Below, piece by piece: positions 30,874 to 43,258 of a DNA stretch of 64,000 nt (position 1 is its first letter; every line of letters begins with the position of its first letter). The DNA comes from Perognathus longimembris pacificus (lineage: Eukaryota > Chordata > Mammalia > Rodentia > Heteromyidae). Made by a program: the position numbers and the translations under genes. The notes below the pieces were generated by a model. It made no database searches and was not told the origin of the DNA. It saw only the letters and a list, made by a program, of their open reading frames with translations. Location of the stretch: positions 15,276,673 to 15,340,672 of the forward strand of contig NC_063177.1 of NCBI RefSeq assembly GCF_023159225.1, in the 5' to 3' direction.

Positions 30874-31790
30874 ATGACAGGAAGGAACCCAACTATCACC
30901 TCAGAGTTCCTCCTCCTGGGCCTGCCCATCAAACCTGAGCACCAGCATCTGTTCTATGTCCTGTTCCTGGCCATGTACCTTACCACTGTCCTGGGGAACC
31001 TCCTCATCATGGTTCTCATTCGACTGGACCCCCGTCTCCACACATCTATGTATGCATTTCTCAGCAACTTGTCCTTCTCGGACCTCTGCTTCTCCTCAGT
31101 GATGGTTCCTAAAACTATTGCAGAACATGGAAAGCCAAGTCCGGGCCATCACCTACTCAGGCTGCCGCACACAATTATACTTCCTCTTCTTTTATGGAGA
31201 TCTCAAAGGCTTTCTCCTTGTGGCCATGTCCCATGACCACTATGTCTGGTTCCTCCCTCCATTATACCAACACCATGAGCTCCAAGCTGTGCCTGGGTTT
31301 GGTGGTGCTGTGCTGGCTGCTGACCACATTCCATGCCGTGCTGCACACCCTGCTCGTGGCCAGATTGACTATCTGTAAGACCAATGTGGTCCCTCGCTTT
31401 TTCTGTGACATATCTGCTCTGCTGAAGCTGGCTTGCTCTGACACCCATGTTAATGAGTGGTGATATTCATCATGGGCTGGTTTATAATTGTCACTCCATT
31501 GCTACCTCATCATCATGTCTTAAGTACGAATTGTCATTTCCATCTTCAAGGTCTCCTCTGCTCGGGGTATCCACAAGATTTTCTCTACCTGTGGCTCTCA
31601 CCTGTCTGTGGTATCACTGTTCTATGGGACAATTAATGGTCTTTATTTATGTTCATCAGGGGGTAACTCTTGTGAAGGAGACTGTCATGACAATAATGGA
31701 CACAATGCTCACTCCCATGCTGAACTGCTTCATCTACAGCCTGAGGAACAGAGACATGAAGGGAGCTTTGAGAAGAGTCCTATGAAAAGG
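30874..31790 (+). pseudogene. Olfactory receptor pseudogene, OR1E-like
   Basis: The first 80 codons read as a normal OR1E N-terminus: an N-terminal region ending [10 protein letters not shown]1 with the GN motif, and TM2 with the [10 protein letters not shown] motif. The frame is lost near 31115, and later segments lie in other frames: 31118-31240 (TM3), 31240-31460 (TM4 and the loop), 31460-31600 (TM5) and 31608-31785 (TM6-TM7). At least four frame changes and a TGA at 31459-31461 are present. The conserved MAYDRY reads MSHDHY, and the TM7 [10 protein letters not shown] reads [10 protein letters not shown]. The similarity to the intact genes at 47400 and 62141 shows a shared origin by duplication. 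No functional receptor can be made. Confidence 0.93.
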
Positions 31791-31919
31791 GAAAAAATCC
31801 TCTCTACCTGCAAGAGTAACACTTGGAGTTCTAACATAATTTTATCTAGTTACTGTAGTAAGATTGGAATTTTAGTCTAGATTAAAAAAATTCACAATGA
31901 GAGCTTCTTTTAAAAGGGC

Positions 31920-32125
31920 ATGTTTAAGGGAATGTGGCTTAGCGGTAGAAAGCTTGCCTAGCATGCATGAAGGTTTGGGTTCAATTCCTCAGTACCACAT
32001 AAACAGAAAAAGCCCTAAGTGGCTCTATGGCTCAAGTGGTATAATGATAGCCTTGAGCAAAAAGAAGCCAGACAGTGCTCAGGCCCTGAGTCCAAGCCCC
32101 AGGACTAGCAAAAAATAAAACAAAC
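31920..32125 (+). mobile_element. IDL-Geo SINE
   Basis: Plus strand: ID-like 'aatgtggcttagcggtagaaagcttgcct', then a Geo half 'ggctcaagtggtataatgatagccttgagc' and an A-rich tail. It is moderately diverged. Confidence 0.85.
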
Positions 32126-32149
32126 AAATGAGAAAAAATGGCATGTTTA

Positions 32150-32310
32150 ATTATCTAACTTGAGGTTAGGGACAAGAAAGGGAAATGGGAGAGAATGGAG
32201 GAAAGCTAACACTGATCAAAAAGTATTGTACTCATAACCTGGTTTGTGGAATTGTAACCCCTCTGTATAACTATTTAATACTAATAAGAACACTAACTAT
32301 GTAAGTATAT
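32150..32310 (+). mobile_element. L1 3'-UTR fragment
   Basis: 'gggaaatgggagagaatgg', 'ttgtaacccctctgtataac' and a TAATA-rich end match the L1 3' terminus on the plus strand. Confidence 0.65.
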
Positions 32311-32369
32311 ACAAATGTATTAACAGAAATATGGTAGATTCAAGGGAGAACTCAAATAGTGTAATTCTT

Positions 32370-32680
32370 TAGAAAGGCAAAGTCAAAGTTCAACAAAATA
32401 AATACCAGGAAGCAGGTCTTGAAAGGTATGGGATTTGGTCTAAGGGAAAGAAGTAGATGAATGAAGAAGAGAAGTGGGGGGGGGAGGGGGCAGAGAATGA
32501 AGTAAAGAATTCAAGATATAGCCTACAAAATTAAGAAGAGTGAGGGAAGGGGTAGATAAGGAGGGCTGGGTGAGAAATGCTGAGCAAGATGTATTACATT
32601 CATAAACTGCTTTGTTAAGTGGGAATTCCTTTGTACAGCCACTTAAAGAAAAAAAAGGAAAAAGTGAAGAAAGCATGCTT
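32370..32680 (+). mobile_element. Old L1 3'-UTR fragment
   Basis: A purine-rich stretch followed by 'cataaactgctttgttaagtgggaattcctttgtacagccactt' resembles the reverse of 12440-12535 and 57200-57250, an older L1 3' end. Confidence 0.5.
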
Positions 32681-33278
32681 CATAACTTGTCAATATGTAA
32701 TAGAGGAAGATTACCTCTGTAGTTGAATTAGGGACTTCGACCTCTGTAATCTGGCTACATGCATTTCTTTGTTTTGCCAATGTGATCTGGAAAACTATAG
32801 TGTGAGCGCTAAATTTCTTTTTATTTTAAAATTTATTTATTAATTAAATTTTTTTGACAAGGTGTTGTGCAAAAGGGGTACAGTTACGTAACAGGGCAGT
32901 GTGTACATTTCCTGTGATATCTTACACCCTGTTTTCCTTTCCCTTCCCTAGATCTGGTAGACATATATACAATACACAGCGTACCAAAAACATATACAGT
33001 AGCCACATGGCATACTCCAAAGGAAATTCACCTAGGACTTTAAATATAATGTCAACAATAGAATTTGCTTATCCTTGTCTTATATAATCATACATACATA
33101 GCTTTTGAGCTATTGTGATCCACTGAGAGGTCTATTTTTGTCCTTTTTATGTTTAGTATTTGTTTGGTTTTAGTTACATAATGTAAGGTCGCTGACCCAA
33201 ACCTGTGGGAAATACCATTTGACAAGAAGTTTTTGGTTTCACAGACCTGGTCTCTACTGTCTCCCCCTCCCCCCCACC

Positions 33279-36200
33279 CTAACAGTCATATATCAAGGAG
33301 ATCATGCCCCTTTGTTCTCTGTGTTCTAGGCTTGTCTTGCTCAACATTATTTGTCCAAGTTCTGACCATTTCCCTGTGAATACCAATATTTCCCCATTTC
33401 TAATCACTATGCAGTATTCCATTGTGTATAGGCACCATATTTTTTGGATCCATTCATCTGTAGAGGGGCATCTGGGTTGTTTCCATATTTTGGCTATTGT
33501 GAATTGTGCAGCGACAAACATGGAAGTGCAGATGTCTTTTTGATATCTTGAGACCTGTTCAGGATAGATGCCTAGGAGTGGTATGGCTGGGTCATAGGGT
33601 AGGTCTATGTTGAGCTTTTTGAGAAACCTCCATACTGTTCTCCAAAGTGGTTGTACTAATTTGCACTCCCACCAACAATGGAGAAGGATTTCTCTTTCCC
33701 CACACCCCCTCCAGCATTTGTTGTTGCCTGAGTTCAGAGTATAGGCCATTCTAACTGGAGTGAGGTGGTATCTCAGGGTTGTTTTTATTTGCATTTCCTT
33801 TACTGGCAGGGATGTTGAACATTTTCTCATATGTTTCTTTGCCATTTTTATCTCTTCTCTTGTGAAGTCTCTCTTTAGCTCCTTTTCCCATTTCCTAATT
33901 GGTTTACTGGGCTTGGAGGGGCTTAGTTTTTTGAGTTCTCTGTAGATGACCGATATTAGGCCTTTGTCTGTTGCTGTGCTGGTAAGGATCCTTTCCCATA
34001 TGGTTGGCTGTCTTTCTATTTTGGTGGCTATGTCTTTAGCTGTGCAGAAATTTTTATTTTGTAGTAGTCCCATTTGTTGAGTCTCTCCCCTATCTGTTGT
34101 GCTCCTGGGACTCTATTCAGGAAGTTCCTTTCTGTGCCTATAAGTTCTAGCGTCTTTCCTACTCTGTCCTTCAGTAGTTTCAAGGATTCAGGTCTGATGT
34201 TGAGGTCCTTGATCCATTTTGAGTTGATCTTGGTGCATGGTGATAGGCTAAGGTCTACTTTGAGTTTTCTACATATGGCTGCCCAGTTTTCCCAGCACCA
34301 GTAGTTGAAGAGGCTATGTTTTTTCCATTGTATGTCTTTAGCTCCTTTGTCGAATATCAGATGACTGGTTTTATTTCTGGGTCTTCAATTCTATTCCATT
34401 GGTCTGTTTTTATACCAATACCAGGCTGTTTTTGTTATGATGGCTCTATAATAGAGCTTGAAGTCTGGTATTGTGATACCTCCTGCACGGCTTTTTTTTT
34501 TTTTTTTGCCTAGAATTGCTTTGGCTGTTCTAGGTCTTTTGCTGTTCCATATGAATTTATGGGTTGCTTTCTCTATTTCAGTGAAGAATGTAGCTGGGCT
34601 CTTGATGGGGATTGCATTGAATTTGTATAACAATTTGGGCAATATGGCCATTTTCACTATATTGATTCTGCCTACCCATGAGCATGGGAGGTCTTTCCAT
34701 CTCCTTGTGTCTTCTTTGATTTCCCTTATTATATTTTTATAGTTTTCATTAAATAGGTCCGTCATGTCCTTGGTTAGGTTGATCCCTAGGTACTTTATTA
34801 TTATTATTATTTTTTGGCTACTGTAAATGGAATTGTTTCCATATTTTCCTTTTCTGCTTGTACATTGCTGGTGTACAGAAAAGCTGCTGACTTTTGTGGA
34901 TTGATTTTGTATCCTGCTACTTTGCCAAAATGGTTTATTAGGTGTAGAAGTTTGGGGACTGAGTTTTTGGGGTCCTTCAGATATAAGATCATGTCATCTG
35001 CAAATAGGGATAGTTTGATTTCTTCTTTGCTGATGTGGATCCATTTGATGTCCTCCTCTTGCCTTATTGCTATGGCTAGGGATTCCAGCACTATATTGAA
35101 AAGAAGTGGGGAGAGTGGGCATCCTTGTCTTGTTCCTGAGTTTAGGGGGAATGATTTTTGTTTCTCCCCATTTAATACAATATCAGCAGTTGGTCTGTTG
35201 TATGTGGCTTTTATTGTTTAAAGGAATATTCCATCTATTCCTGTTCTCTCCAGAGCTTTTTAATAAGTATGGATGTTGTATTTTGTCAAAGGCTTTTTGG
35301 GCATCGACTGAGATAACAATGTGATTCTTGATTTTAGTTCTGTTTATGTGGTGAATTACATTGATTGATTTATGGATGTTGAACCATCCTTGTGACTGTG
35401 GGATGAAGCCTACTTGGTCATGATGTATAATTTTCTTGATCAGTTTCTGGGTCCTGTTAGCTAATATTTTATTGAGGAGCTTTGTGTCTGTGTTCGTTAG
35501 TGATATTGGTCTGTAGTTCTCTTTTTTTTTTTGTTGGGTCTTTGCCTGGTTGGGGGATGAGTATAATACTAGCTTCATAGAATGAGTTTGGGATTTCTCC
35601 CTCTGTTTCTATTTCGTGGAAGAGTTTGAGGAGTATTAGTATTAGCTCCTCACTAAAAGTTTTGTAGAATTCACTGGTGAATCCATCTGGGCCTGGGCTT
35701 TTCTTTGTTGGGAGGCTCTTGATTACCCCTTGTATCTCGCTGTAAGTTATTCGTTTATTTAGTTGATTTATTTCTACTTGATTCAGTTTGGGCAGTTTAT
35801 ACTTCTCTAAGAATTGATCCATTTCTGTAGAATTATTGTTTTTTAGTGAGCAGAGGGTCTGGAAATAGTTCCTTATGATTGTTTGAATATCGTGTGTATT
35901 TGTTGTAATTTTTCCGGTGTGGTCCCTGCTTTTATGGATATGAGTCTCTTCTTTTTTTTTTTTTTTTTGTAAGTGTTGCGAGGGGTCTGTCAATTTTATT
36001 TATTTTCTTAAAGAACCAACTTTTAATTTTATTTATTTGTTGAATGGTCTTTCTATTTTCAATCAGATTTATCTCTTCTTTATTCTTTGTGATCTCTCTC
36101 CTCCTAGTCATTTTAGATTCGATCATTTCTTGTTACTCCATATGTTTTAGTTTCTTCATGAGGTTATTCACCTGCTCTGCTTCCATTCTTTTAGTGTGAG

Positions 36201-37081
36201 TGCTGAGGGCAATGATCTTGCCCCTTAGCACTGCCTTAGCTGTATCCCATAGGTTTCTTTGTGATGTATTTTCATTGTCGCTGTGGCTTATGAATTCATT
36301 AATTTCATCCTTAATTTGGTCTGTGACCCAAGTGTTAGATAACAGTGAGAGGTTTAGTCTCCAAGTATTTGTATAGCCTCTGTGGTAACCGTTCTTATTG
36401 AGGGTTACCTTTATTCCAGTGTGGCAGATATAATACATGGGATGACGTCAATACTTTTGTATTTGCTGAGGTTCTTTGTGTGGGCTATAACATGATCTAT
36501 TTTGGAGTATGTTCCATGGGCTGTTGAGAAGAATGTGTATTGGGTCTCTGTAGGGTGAAAGACTCTGTACAGATTTATCAGATCCATTTGGGATATGGTG
36601 TTACTTAAGTCTTCAGCTCCCTTGCTGATCCTCTGGGTGTTGGATTTGTCTCTTGGAGAGAGTGGAGTATTAAAGTCTCCCACTATGATTGTGTTTGGGT
36701 CTATTTTGTTCTGTAGTTCTGTGAGAATTTGCTTGACATATGTAGGGCCTCTTTTGTTCAGTGAGTATAAATTTATCACCATGATGTCTTGATTCTGGAT
36801 TTTTCCTTGTATTAAAATGTAGTGCCCTTCTTTGTCTTTTTGAGTTGATTTTAATGAGAAGTCCAGCTTGTCTGAGATCAGGATGGCTACTCCTGCCGTT
36901 TTGGTAGGTGCCTTTTCTTGGAAGATCTTGCTCCATCCTTTCATTCAGAGCCTGTTTTTGTCCCTTGCTGTAAGATGGGTCTCTTGAAGACAACAGATAA
37001 CAACTTTTTGTTTACGGATCCACTGTGTTAGTCTGCTCCTCTTCATTGGAGAGTTTATACCATTTATATTCACAGAGATCA
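33279..37081 (-). pseudogene. L1-B ORF2 (broken)
   Basis: Pieces in several frames together cover the whole ORF2. The endonuclease (37081 to about 36440) has NGIN, QETHL and GDFNTPL motifs and a stop after NRL near 36946. The linker follows (36438-35930), then RT (35990-34390, with FADDMILYL near 35020-34990). The C-terminal domain (34073-33279) has a CX3CX7HX4C knuckle. Breaks fall near 36440, 36130, 35960, 35525, 35220, 34805 and 34495. Several coincide with long T runs on the plus strand or with an ATT repeat. No enzyme can be made. Confidence 0.92.
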
Positions 37082-37161
37082 TGTATAAGTGTGTTTTTTT
37101 TCCCTTCCATTTTCCTCATTTTCCTGTTAGGCTGTTTTTCCTCTCTTTTTTAAAATTATCT

Positions 37162-38079
37162 TTATTGAGCTGCTCTTCCTTTTGGGCTCCGGTTATTGTA
37201 GTTTCTTTCTGTTTCTGTCTGGGGGTCCTGTACATTTTCTTTCGGGTGGGGTTCCCCTCTTAGAATTCCCTGTAAGGCTGGTTTTTTATTCACATACTCC
37301 TTTAGATTCTCTTTGCTATGGAAAGATCTGTGTTTTTTTTTTTTTCTCAAAGGTGAATTCTAGTTTTGCTGGATATCTAATTCTGGGTTGGCAATTGGTG
37401 GCCTGGAGGACTTGGATTGTGTTCTTCCAGGATCTTCGTGCGTTGTAGGTTTGTGTGAAGATGTCTGCTGTGATTCTGATCTTTTGTCCATTGTAATACA
37501 GCTTTTTCTTCGTTTTGTCTGCATTCAGAATTTGCTCCTAATTCTTGAGATCTGAGGTCTTGATAATTATGTGCCTTGGCGAGGATTTTCTAGGATCTGG
37601 TCTGCCAAGTGTTCTATAGGCTTCCTTTACTTTGTTGAGGTTGCTTGTGATATTGGGAAATTTTCTGCAATAACTCTATTGAAAAAATGTTGTAGCCCTC
37701 TGCTCTGGTACTCTGCTCCTTCATCTATTCCAATTATATGCAGATGATATCTCTTGTCCTTGTCCACTAGCTCCTGGATTAGTCTGCCCTGGAGTTTGCC
37801 CATTTCTTGGAATGTGGTGATCTTCTGGTCCTTATCAGCTGCATCATTGTCCAAAAGAGAGATTCTGGATTTGATATGATCAATTCTTTGTGATGTGGCT
37901 TGGAGTGTGGCGTTTATGGATGCCAGTGAGCTGTTTATGGTTGCCAGATCAGCTCTCATCGTTGTGATTTCCTGTTTTAAAGAGTTGTGTTTTGTATCTA
38001 TTTTTTCATGCATTTCGTTTCTCAGGATGTTAAGGTCTTCTTTAACGGAGGAGTACACTGTATCCATTTTTGTTTCCAT
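37162..38079 (-). pseudogene. L1-B ORF1 (broken)
   Basis: The segment at 38079-37627 begins METKMDTVYSS. It has a coiled coil, then an RRM-like start (HLHIIGIDEGAE) and the FFNRVIAENFP block. A frame change follows near 37600. The C-terminal end (FHSKENLKEYVNKKPALQGI) is in another frame at 37350-37162. The true start may lie further upstream. The order and motifs are those of L1 ORF1p. Confidence 0.87.
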
Positions 38080-38109
38080 TTATTTCTTGATTTCCTGTAG
38101 ATTTTTTTG

Positions 38110-40656
38110 AGACTTCCATTCTAAGCTCCTGTATCTATTTTCTGAATTTGGTCCTGAGGCTTTCCATCATTTCTTCTTAGTCTCATTCGTTTTTTTATTC
38201 TCCATCTCCTCTTTGGTTGTACTACTTTTTGGAGCTGACGAGTTGGCTTGTTCTTTCATGAAATTTGTAATATTTCTTTGTGATTTGTGCATCTGGAGAT
38301 CTGTAGGTGGTGACCTTGGCTTGGCTTTGTGCTGGTTCCCGCTGGTCCATCAGTGGAGACTTGTTTGTGTCCTGGCTTTGGGTTTGAGTTTGGCTGTTGA
38401 ACCTTACTGCCCAATGGGTGAGCGTGACCATCTCCGTTGTTGCCGAGGCAGTCACCCTTACTGCACTTGGTGGTGGGTAGGTTCTGTGTTTTTCTCTTCA
38501 GGACTGTGCCCTGCTGCTGTGTTGTGCTCACCCTTGTGTGTCCCTGATGGGAGTTTGCGGGTCGCTGATTCAGCATGGCGTGGAGACTTTTCTCTTCTTT
38601 GATTCTTTTCCCACTAGCTGCTGTGGTCAAAAGAGCTCACCTCTCAGATTGAGAATTGCCCCTGGGGGGGGGTGTTGGGGTTCAGCTTTGGCCTTGAGGG
38701 GGAAGAGCAGAGGAGAGCGCTCCAAGACGCTGCCCTTCCTCCATCCCTGGGGGAATGCGGAAGCAGGCCACAATTCTCTGGGTCCGGAACCAGAAGAACT
38801 GGCTTTGCGACCAGCCACCAACTTTCTCGCCAGCCCATGTGCTCCCCATTTTTGCGGGCTTTGCCCATGGGGTGGTACTATGCAAGTGACGTTAGCTCAT
38901 GAGGGGGTCTTATGACAAGCTCGCCAGCCTATCGCCAGCTCCTGGTCTATCACCCCTTTTCTCGTCACCCCTACTATATCAACTGTCAGCCACTCCCTTA
39001 TTCAATCAGATTTGCTCTTGAAGCGTCTCCGAGATCCGTCTGCACCTGGCTTCCTTCGTGGGTAAGGAGGGAGGAAAAGGGATCTCATTCGGCCCCGTGT
39101 ACCTGAGGTCTTTCCTGAGCCCCCCCACTCCACTCTGGCCTTACCTGCGGGTCCGGTGACCAGGGGAGAGGGTGAAAAAGGGAGCAATTAGATTAGAGTA
39201 GAGCCTGACACCCCTGTGCCAGGGGAGGCAACCCGAGCCCGGCGGGGTGGGGGCTCGCCCACCTGTGCGCAGTGTGCCTATCATAGCGGGTGCTGCTGCT
39301 GGGGAACCCTGCCCACCTGTGCAGAGTGCGCCTATCAGAGTGGGCGCTGCCGCTGGGGGGCCCTGCCTATCTGTGTGGAGTGTGCCTATCAGAGCGGGTG
39401 TTGCTGCTGAGGGGGCAGCTTGCCCACCTGTGCGCTTCCGTGTGGGGTTGGGCAGGAGCTTCTCCTGCTGGGGGACTAGCAGGCTGACCCATGCTGGCCC
39501 TCCAGGGGGCACATGCGTGTGTGCTCTAGTGCTTCCTTTGGGAGTATGCTGCCCCGAGTTGTTGGAGGGTGCTTGTGCCCTCTTGCGAGTCTACTGTAGG
39601 GGGCAGTCTGTGTGGACCCCAGCAGGTCCAAGTGTCTGGGTGCGGGTTGGTGCTCATGAGCTCTGTGCCTCCGCTGTGGGTGTGTGTGTTCTTGGGCCCA
39701 GGTGATCCTGCTGGGCTGGTATTGCTTGTGACTGTTGTTCAAAAAGTCTGCATGGACCAGGGCGCCTCAGGTGGCATTCCAATGCCTACCAGTCCCTGGG
39801 TCCCTGCTTGGGGGGGGGGGCTGGTGTGGACAGGTTCAGGCTCCCCAGCTGGGGATTTGGGGGATGCTGGTCTAAGGTGTTTCCTGGTCATTTTGTTGAG
39901 TGCTGCTCTGCTTCTGCTAGTTCCTGTGTCCTCCCAGAAGCTGTAGGGTCCTAGAGCTGCCAGATATGGGGTTCTTTTGTTCCCTTGGGGTAGGGAGGGG
40001 AAGCTCTAGCTTCTTTGTAGGGTTTGGGTCTCTGCTGGAGCTGGTTTCCCATTGGGGGGGCAATGGGGAAATTACTGGTCCTGGGTTGTGTGTGTGTCCT
40101 GTGCTGCTGTGGGCTTTTCCGGGCTGGAGTGTGGCGATCGGTCATTTGGTGGTGGCGGTCCTGGCTCTTCCCATCCAGCTCTCCTCATCTGAGCCATCCG
40201 GTTCCCCTGCTGTTTTTGTTGTTCCAGGCTGTTTGGTCCCATGCCTCCGGTCCCACGCAGTCATCTATCTCGGTTGGTCTGTGCTCAGTCTGGGGCCCTT
40301 GGAGCTCCTGTTGTCTGGACTCTGCACTCCTGGCGTGACTTTTTTGGTGGTTGCTTCTCTGGTTGCTGATGGTTTGCAGTCCTGTTTACCAGCTCTGATT
40401 CCCCTTTCCCAGCCTGGCCCTGTTGGGGCCGGGGTCGGTGGGGGGGGAGTGGGGGAGGCTACCCTGGAGATTTTCCGGCTCCGTGCAGGTTATAGGCTCT
40501 TCTTTGTTCTTTTTCATTTCCTGTGTTTCTCTCCTGGTTCTGGTTGTTGGGTTTGCTGGTCTCTTGATGGGGTGTTGGGTGTTGGAGTTCCCAGCTCACT
40601 ATTCGGTTGGAGTGAGTTGGGGTGCCTCCCTATTGTGACAGCGCCATCTTCCTCCC
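38110..40656 (-). promoter_or_regulatory. L1-B 5' UTR / internal promoter
   Basis: A GC- and CpG-rich stretch of about 2.5 kb upstream of ORF1. The first bases on the minus strand read GGGAGGAAGATGGCGC, placing a YY1-type word (AAGATGGCG, plus-strand 40642-40650) right at the 5' end, where human L1 also has one to set accurate initiation. A 54-bp tandem repeat lies inside at 39257-39436. Confidence 0.8.
39257..39436. repeat. 54-bp tandem repeat in L1-B 5' UTR
   Basis: Units start at 39257 (54 bp), 39311 (54 bp), 39365 (57 bp) and a partial one at 39422. Each begins gcccacctgtgc or close to it and contains agtgtgcctatca. Confidence 0.92.
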
Positions 40657-40666
40657 TAAATTTCTT

Positions 40667-41258
40667 ATATCCTTAAGTTAATCCAGCATTTTATCATTTT
40701 ATCCAGACTTCTCCTTGATTGGGAATCATGATATGTTATATTTTTAAACAAGGCTTCATGATCTTAGTCATCACTCAATAACATCTGAGTATCTCAACCT
40801 CACCATCTTCTTTTACTTTCTACATCCTCTTTCTGAACAAATTTTGACATTTAATCTCTCAATTTCTTCATAATGTTTATTTACATGTGTACATTATTAT
40901 TTTGACTTGTCTTGACCTGAGTCAAACTTTTAATCTTTTTGTAGTACAGTGTCACTGTTATAATTTTGTCTCTACCATGAATTAATTAATAGCCAGAAAC
41001 CCTTAAATTTATTTCCTCAGTACTGTGAAACAAAGCAAAAGGCTAGTAGAAGATCTGAGTTTTTAAAAACGACTATGTCTTTTATATTACTATTTTGAAT
41101 TTGCCAAAGTTCCATGTATATACACTGTTATATCACTGTTTTGCACACTAAAATAATAAGAAGTTCATCATTTTACCACAACACATGTCAATAGTTGACT
41201 ATCACTAAGTTGACAGAAAAATGTATTTCTTCAATTTCTCTTTCCTTCCTTCCTTTTT
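40667..41258. other. Intergenic, no gene seen
   Basis: AT-rich sequence without recognisable coding potential or a clear repeat. Confidence 0.45.
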
Positions 41259-41525
41259 GTCCAGTCCTGGGGCTTGAACTTGGGGCCTGGGCACTGCCTG
41301 GGACTTGAACTCAGGGCCTGGGCACTGTCCCTGAGCCTCTCTATGCTTAGGGCTAGCACTCTATCACTTGAGCTACAGCTTTGTTTCTGGCTTTTTTCTG
41401 AGTAGTTTATTGGAGATAAGAGTCTCGCAGCAACTTTTCTGCCCTGGTTGGCTTCAAACCATGATCCTCAGATCTCTGCCTCCTGAGTAGCTAGGATTAC
41501 AGATGTGAGTCACTTGTGCCCATCT
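41259..41525 (-). mobile_element. B1-Geo SINE with internal duplication
   Basis: A minus-strand B1 half and Geo half. Within the Geo half the block cttgaact-ggggcctgggcactg occurs twice in tandem (about 41275-41308 and 41309-41343). Confidence 0.82.
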
Positions 41526-41529
41526 CAAT

Positions 41530-41690
41530 TCCTTCATTTTCTTTTTATTATTCATTAATTCCTTTATTTATTGTGATTTTGGAAGTGATATACAGTAGGG
41601 TTACATTTACATATGTTAGGTAATAAGTACATTTCCTTTTGTATGGTGTCATCTGTTCCCTCATTCTCAATTTCTTCCTTTTAAAACTCC
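41530..41690 (-). mobile_element. L1 3'-UTR fragment
   Basis: 'gatatacagtagggttacatttacatatgttaggtaataagtac' matches the minus-strand L1 3' end. Confidence 0.65.
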
Positions 41691-41984
41691 TAACACTAAA
41701 ATGAAATGGACCAGGTTTCCAAGGTTTGCCCATTTGCTTCTTAGACTTCTAACTGATGGCACCTGAACTTATCTCTTTCTTCCCCTCATATACTCTACTG
41801 ACCACAATACCAGGCAAACCCACTTTCCTCCGGAGCCCCTCTTTCTTATTCTCAACACAACTTTGAAGGGTAGGTTCCACTCAAAAGCTGATTTGTGCCC
41901 TTTATCTCATAATTTGCCATATCACATCCTATCTATCTGACCAATCACTGCTGTAAGTACATATCTGTATCCTAAAATTATATA

Positions 41985-42220
41985 CTTTGTGAGAATAAGG
42001 GGAAGCACAGAAATTCAGGGACAAAGGTTGAACAAATGCCACAATGGTAGGTGTGGGACACTGTTGAATATGAACTATAAACATGTGGGTGGGATGGGAA
42101 AACTTGGAGACAGTGAGGAAAAGGGTGACATTGTCCAAAAAGGAATGCTTTTCCTGACTTATGTAAACATAACCCCCATACATCACCTTTATAGGAACAA
42201 TAAAAAGATTAAAAAATATA
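41985..42220 (+). mobile_element. L1 3'-UTR fragment
   Basis: 'gggacaaaggttgaacaaatgcc' through 'cataacccccatacatcacctttataggaacaataaaaag' is the plus-strand L1 3' end. Confidence 0.7.
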
Positions 42221-42384
42221 TAATTGTTCGTAGAATTTGTCATTATGCCTTTCCATGGAATATTGTTATGAATTATTTGTTATTTTCCATGTTATTTAAG
42301 ATAATCATTTATAATAATCTGAATTTTAGTGTCATATTAATACATAAATATCAGTGACTACACAAAAGATTAATATTTAATTAA

Positions 42385-43258
42385 ATTACTCTATAACTCT
42401 GGAAATCAGTATGGATGTTCCTCAAAATATGAGCTCCCCTGTGACCCAGGAATCCCATTTCTGGGTATTTACCCAAATGACCACAAACAAGGCTACACTT
42501 AAGCTACCAGCACAAGTATGTTCATTGCAGTATTATTTACAATAGCTAAGATATGGAATAAACCCAGATGCCCCTCTATAATGAAAGGATCAAGAAAATG
42601 TGGTATATAGACAGGATGGAATTTTATGCTTCCATTAGAAAGAATGACATTGCTCCATTTGTAAGGAAATGGAAACATTTGTAAAAAAATAGTATTAAGT
42701 GAAGTGAGCCAGACCCAAAGAAACATAGGCTCCATGTTCGTCTTCATTTGCAATAATTAGTATATGTCTAGGATAGTTCTAGTAGTGGATCACAATAGCT
42801 CAATAGCTATGTATATGTGACCATATAAAAATGATGCTATTTGAAGTGAACACCAAAATATGGAAACAAGAAGTTTTTTTTTTTTTTAGTGTACTATTTC
42901 ATTTCATTTCAGTTATTTCATTTTTCTTTCATTTTTTCCCTTAGTTTTATCCCTTGTTACTGTTTTTTCTTTTGGTACCCTTTGACTTGTATATAAGTTT
43001 ATGTGATTTGGGGATAAGAAGGGGAATCACAGAAATGGTGAGGCAAACGACAAAGGATGAGCCAATGCAACAGCGATACAAGACAATACATTGGAAATGA
43101 GCTTTACAACTTGGATGGGAGGAAAGAAAGGAGGGAAGAAAAGCAGGAGAAAACAAGAGAAGGGGTAACAATGTTTGACAAGAAATGTACTAATTTCCTT
43201 AGTAACTGTAACCCCTCTGTATGTCACCTTTACAGTAAAATAAAATAGAAACCTAATT
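42385..43258 (+). mobile_element. 5'-truncated L1
   Basis: It starts in the ORF2 C-terminal region ('ctgtgacccaggaatcccatttctgggtatttacccaaatgacc'), reaches the ORF2 end near 42755 and continues through the 3' UTR to 'cagtaaaataaaatag'. It is related to L1-A in sequence but decayed. Confidence 0.85.

Larger units (their letters stand above)
32820..40656 (-). mobile_element. Full-length LINE-1 (L1-B), different subfamily, decayed
   Basis: Minus strand: 5' UTR (40656 to about 38080), ORF1 (about 38080-37162), ORF2 (37081-33279) and 3' UTR (33278-32820). An 11-bp duplication, ctaaatttctt, lies at 32809-32819 and 40656-40666, its first base possibly belonging to the element. ORF2 and 3'-UTR sequence differ clearly from L1-A, so this is another subfamily. 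Numerous frameshifts and stops make it inactive. Confidence 0.92.

Noticed and set aside
31203..31448. Minus-strand open frames over the OR pseudogene
   Set aside because: Antisense shadows of receptor sequence; the same shadows appear opposite the intact genes.
38213..40676. Long GC-rich open frames, up to 236 codons
   Set aside because: They are in the L1-B 5' UTR, antisense to the element, repetitive, with no domain.
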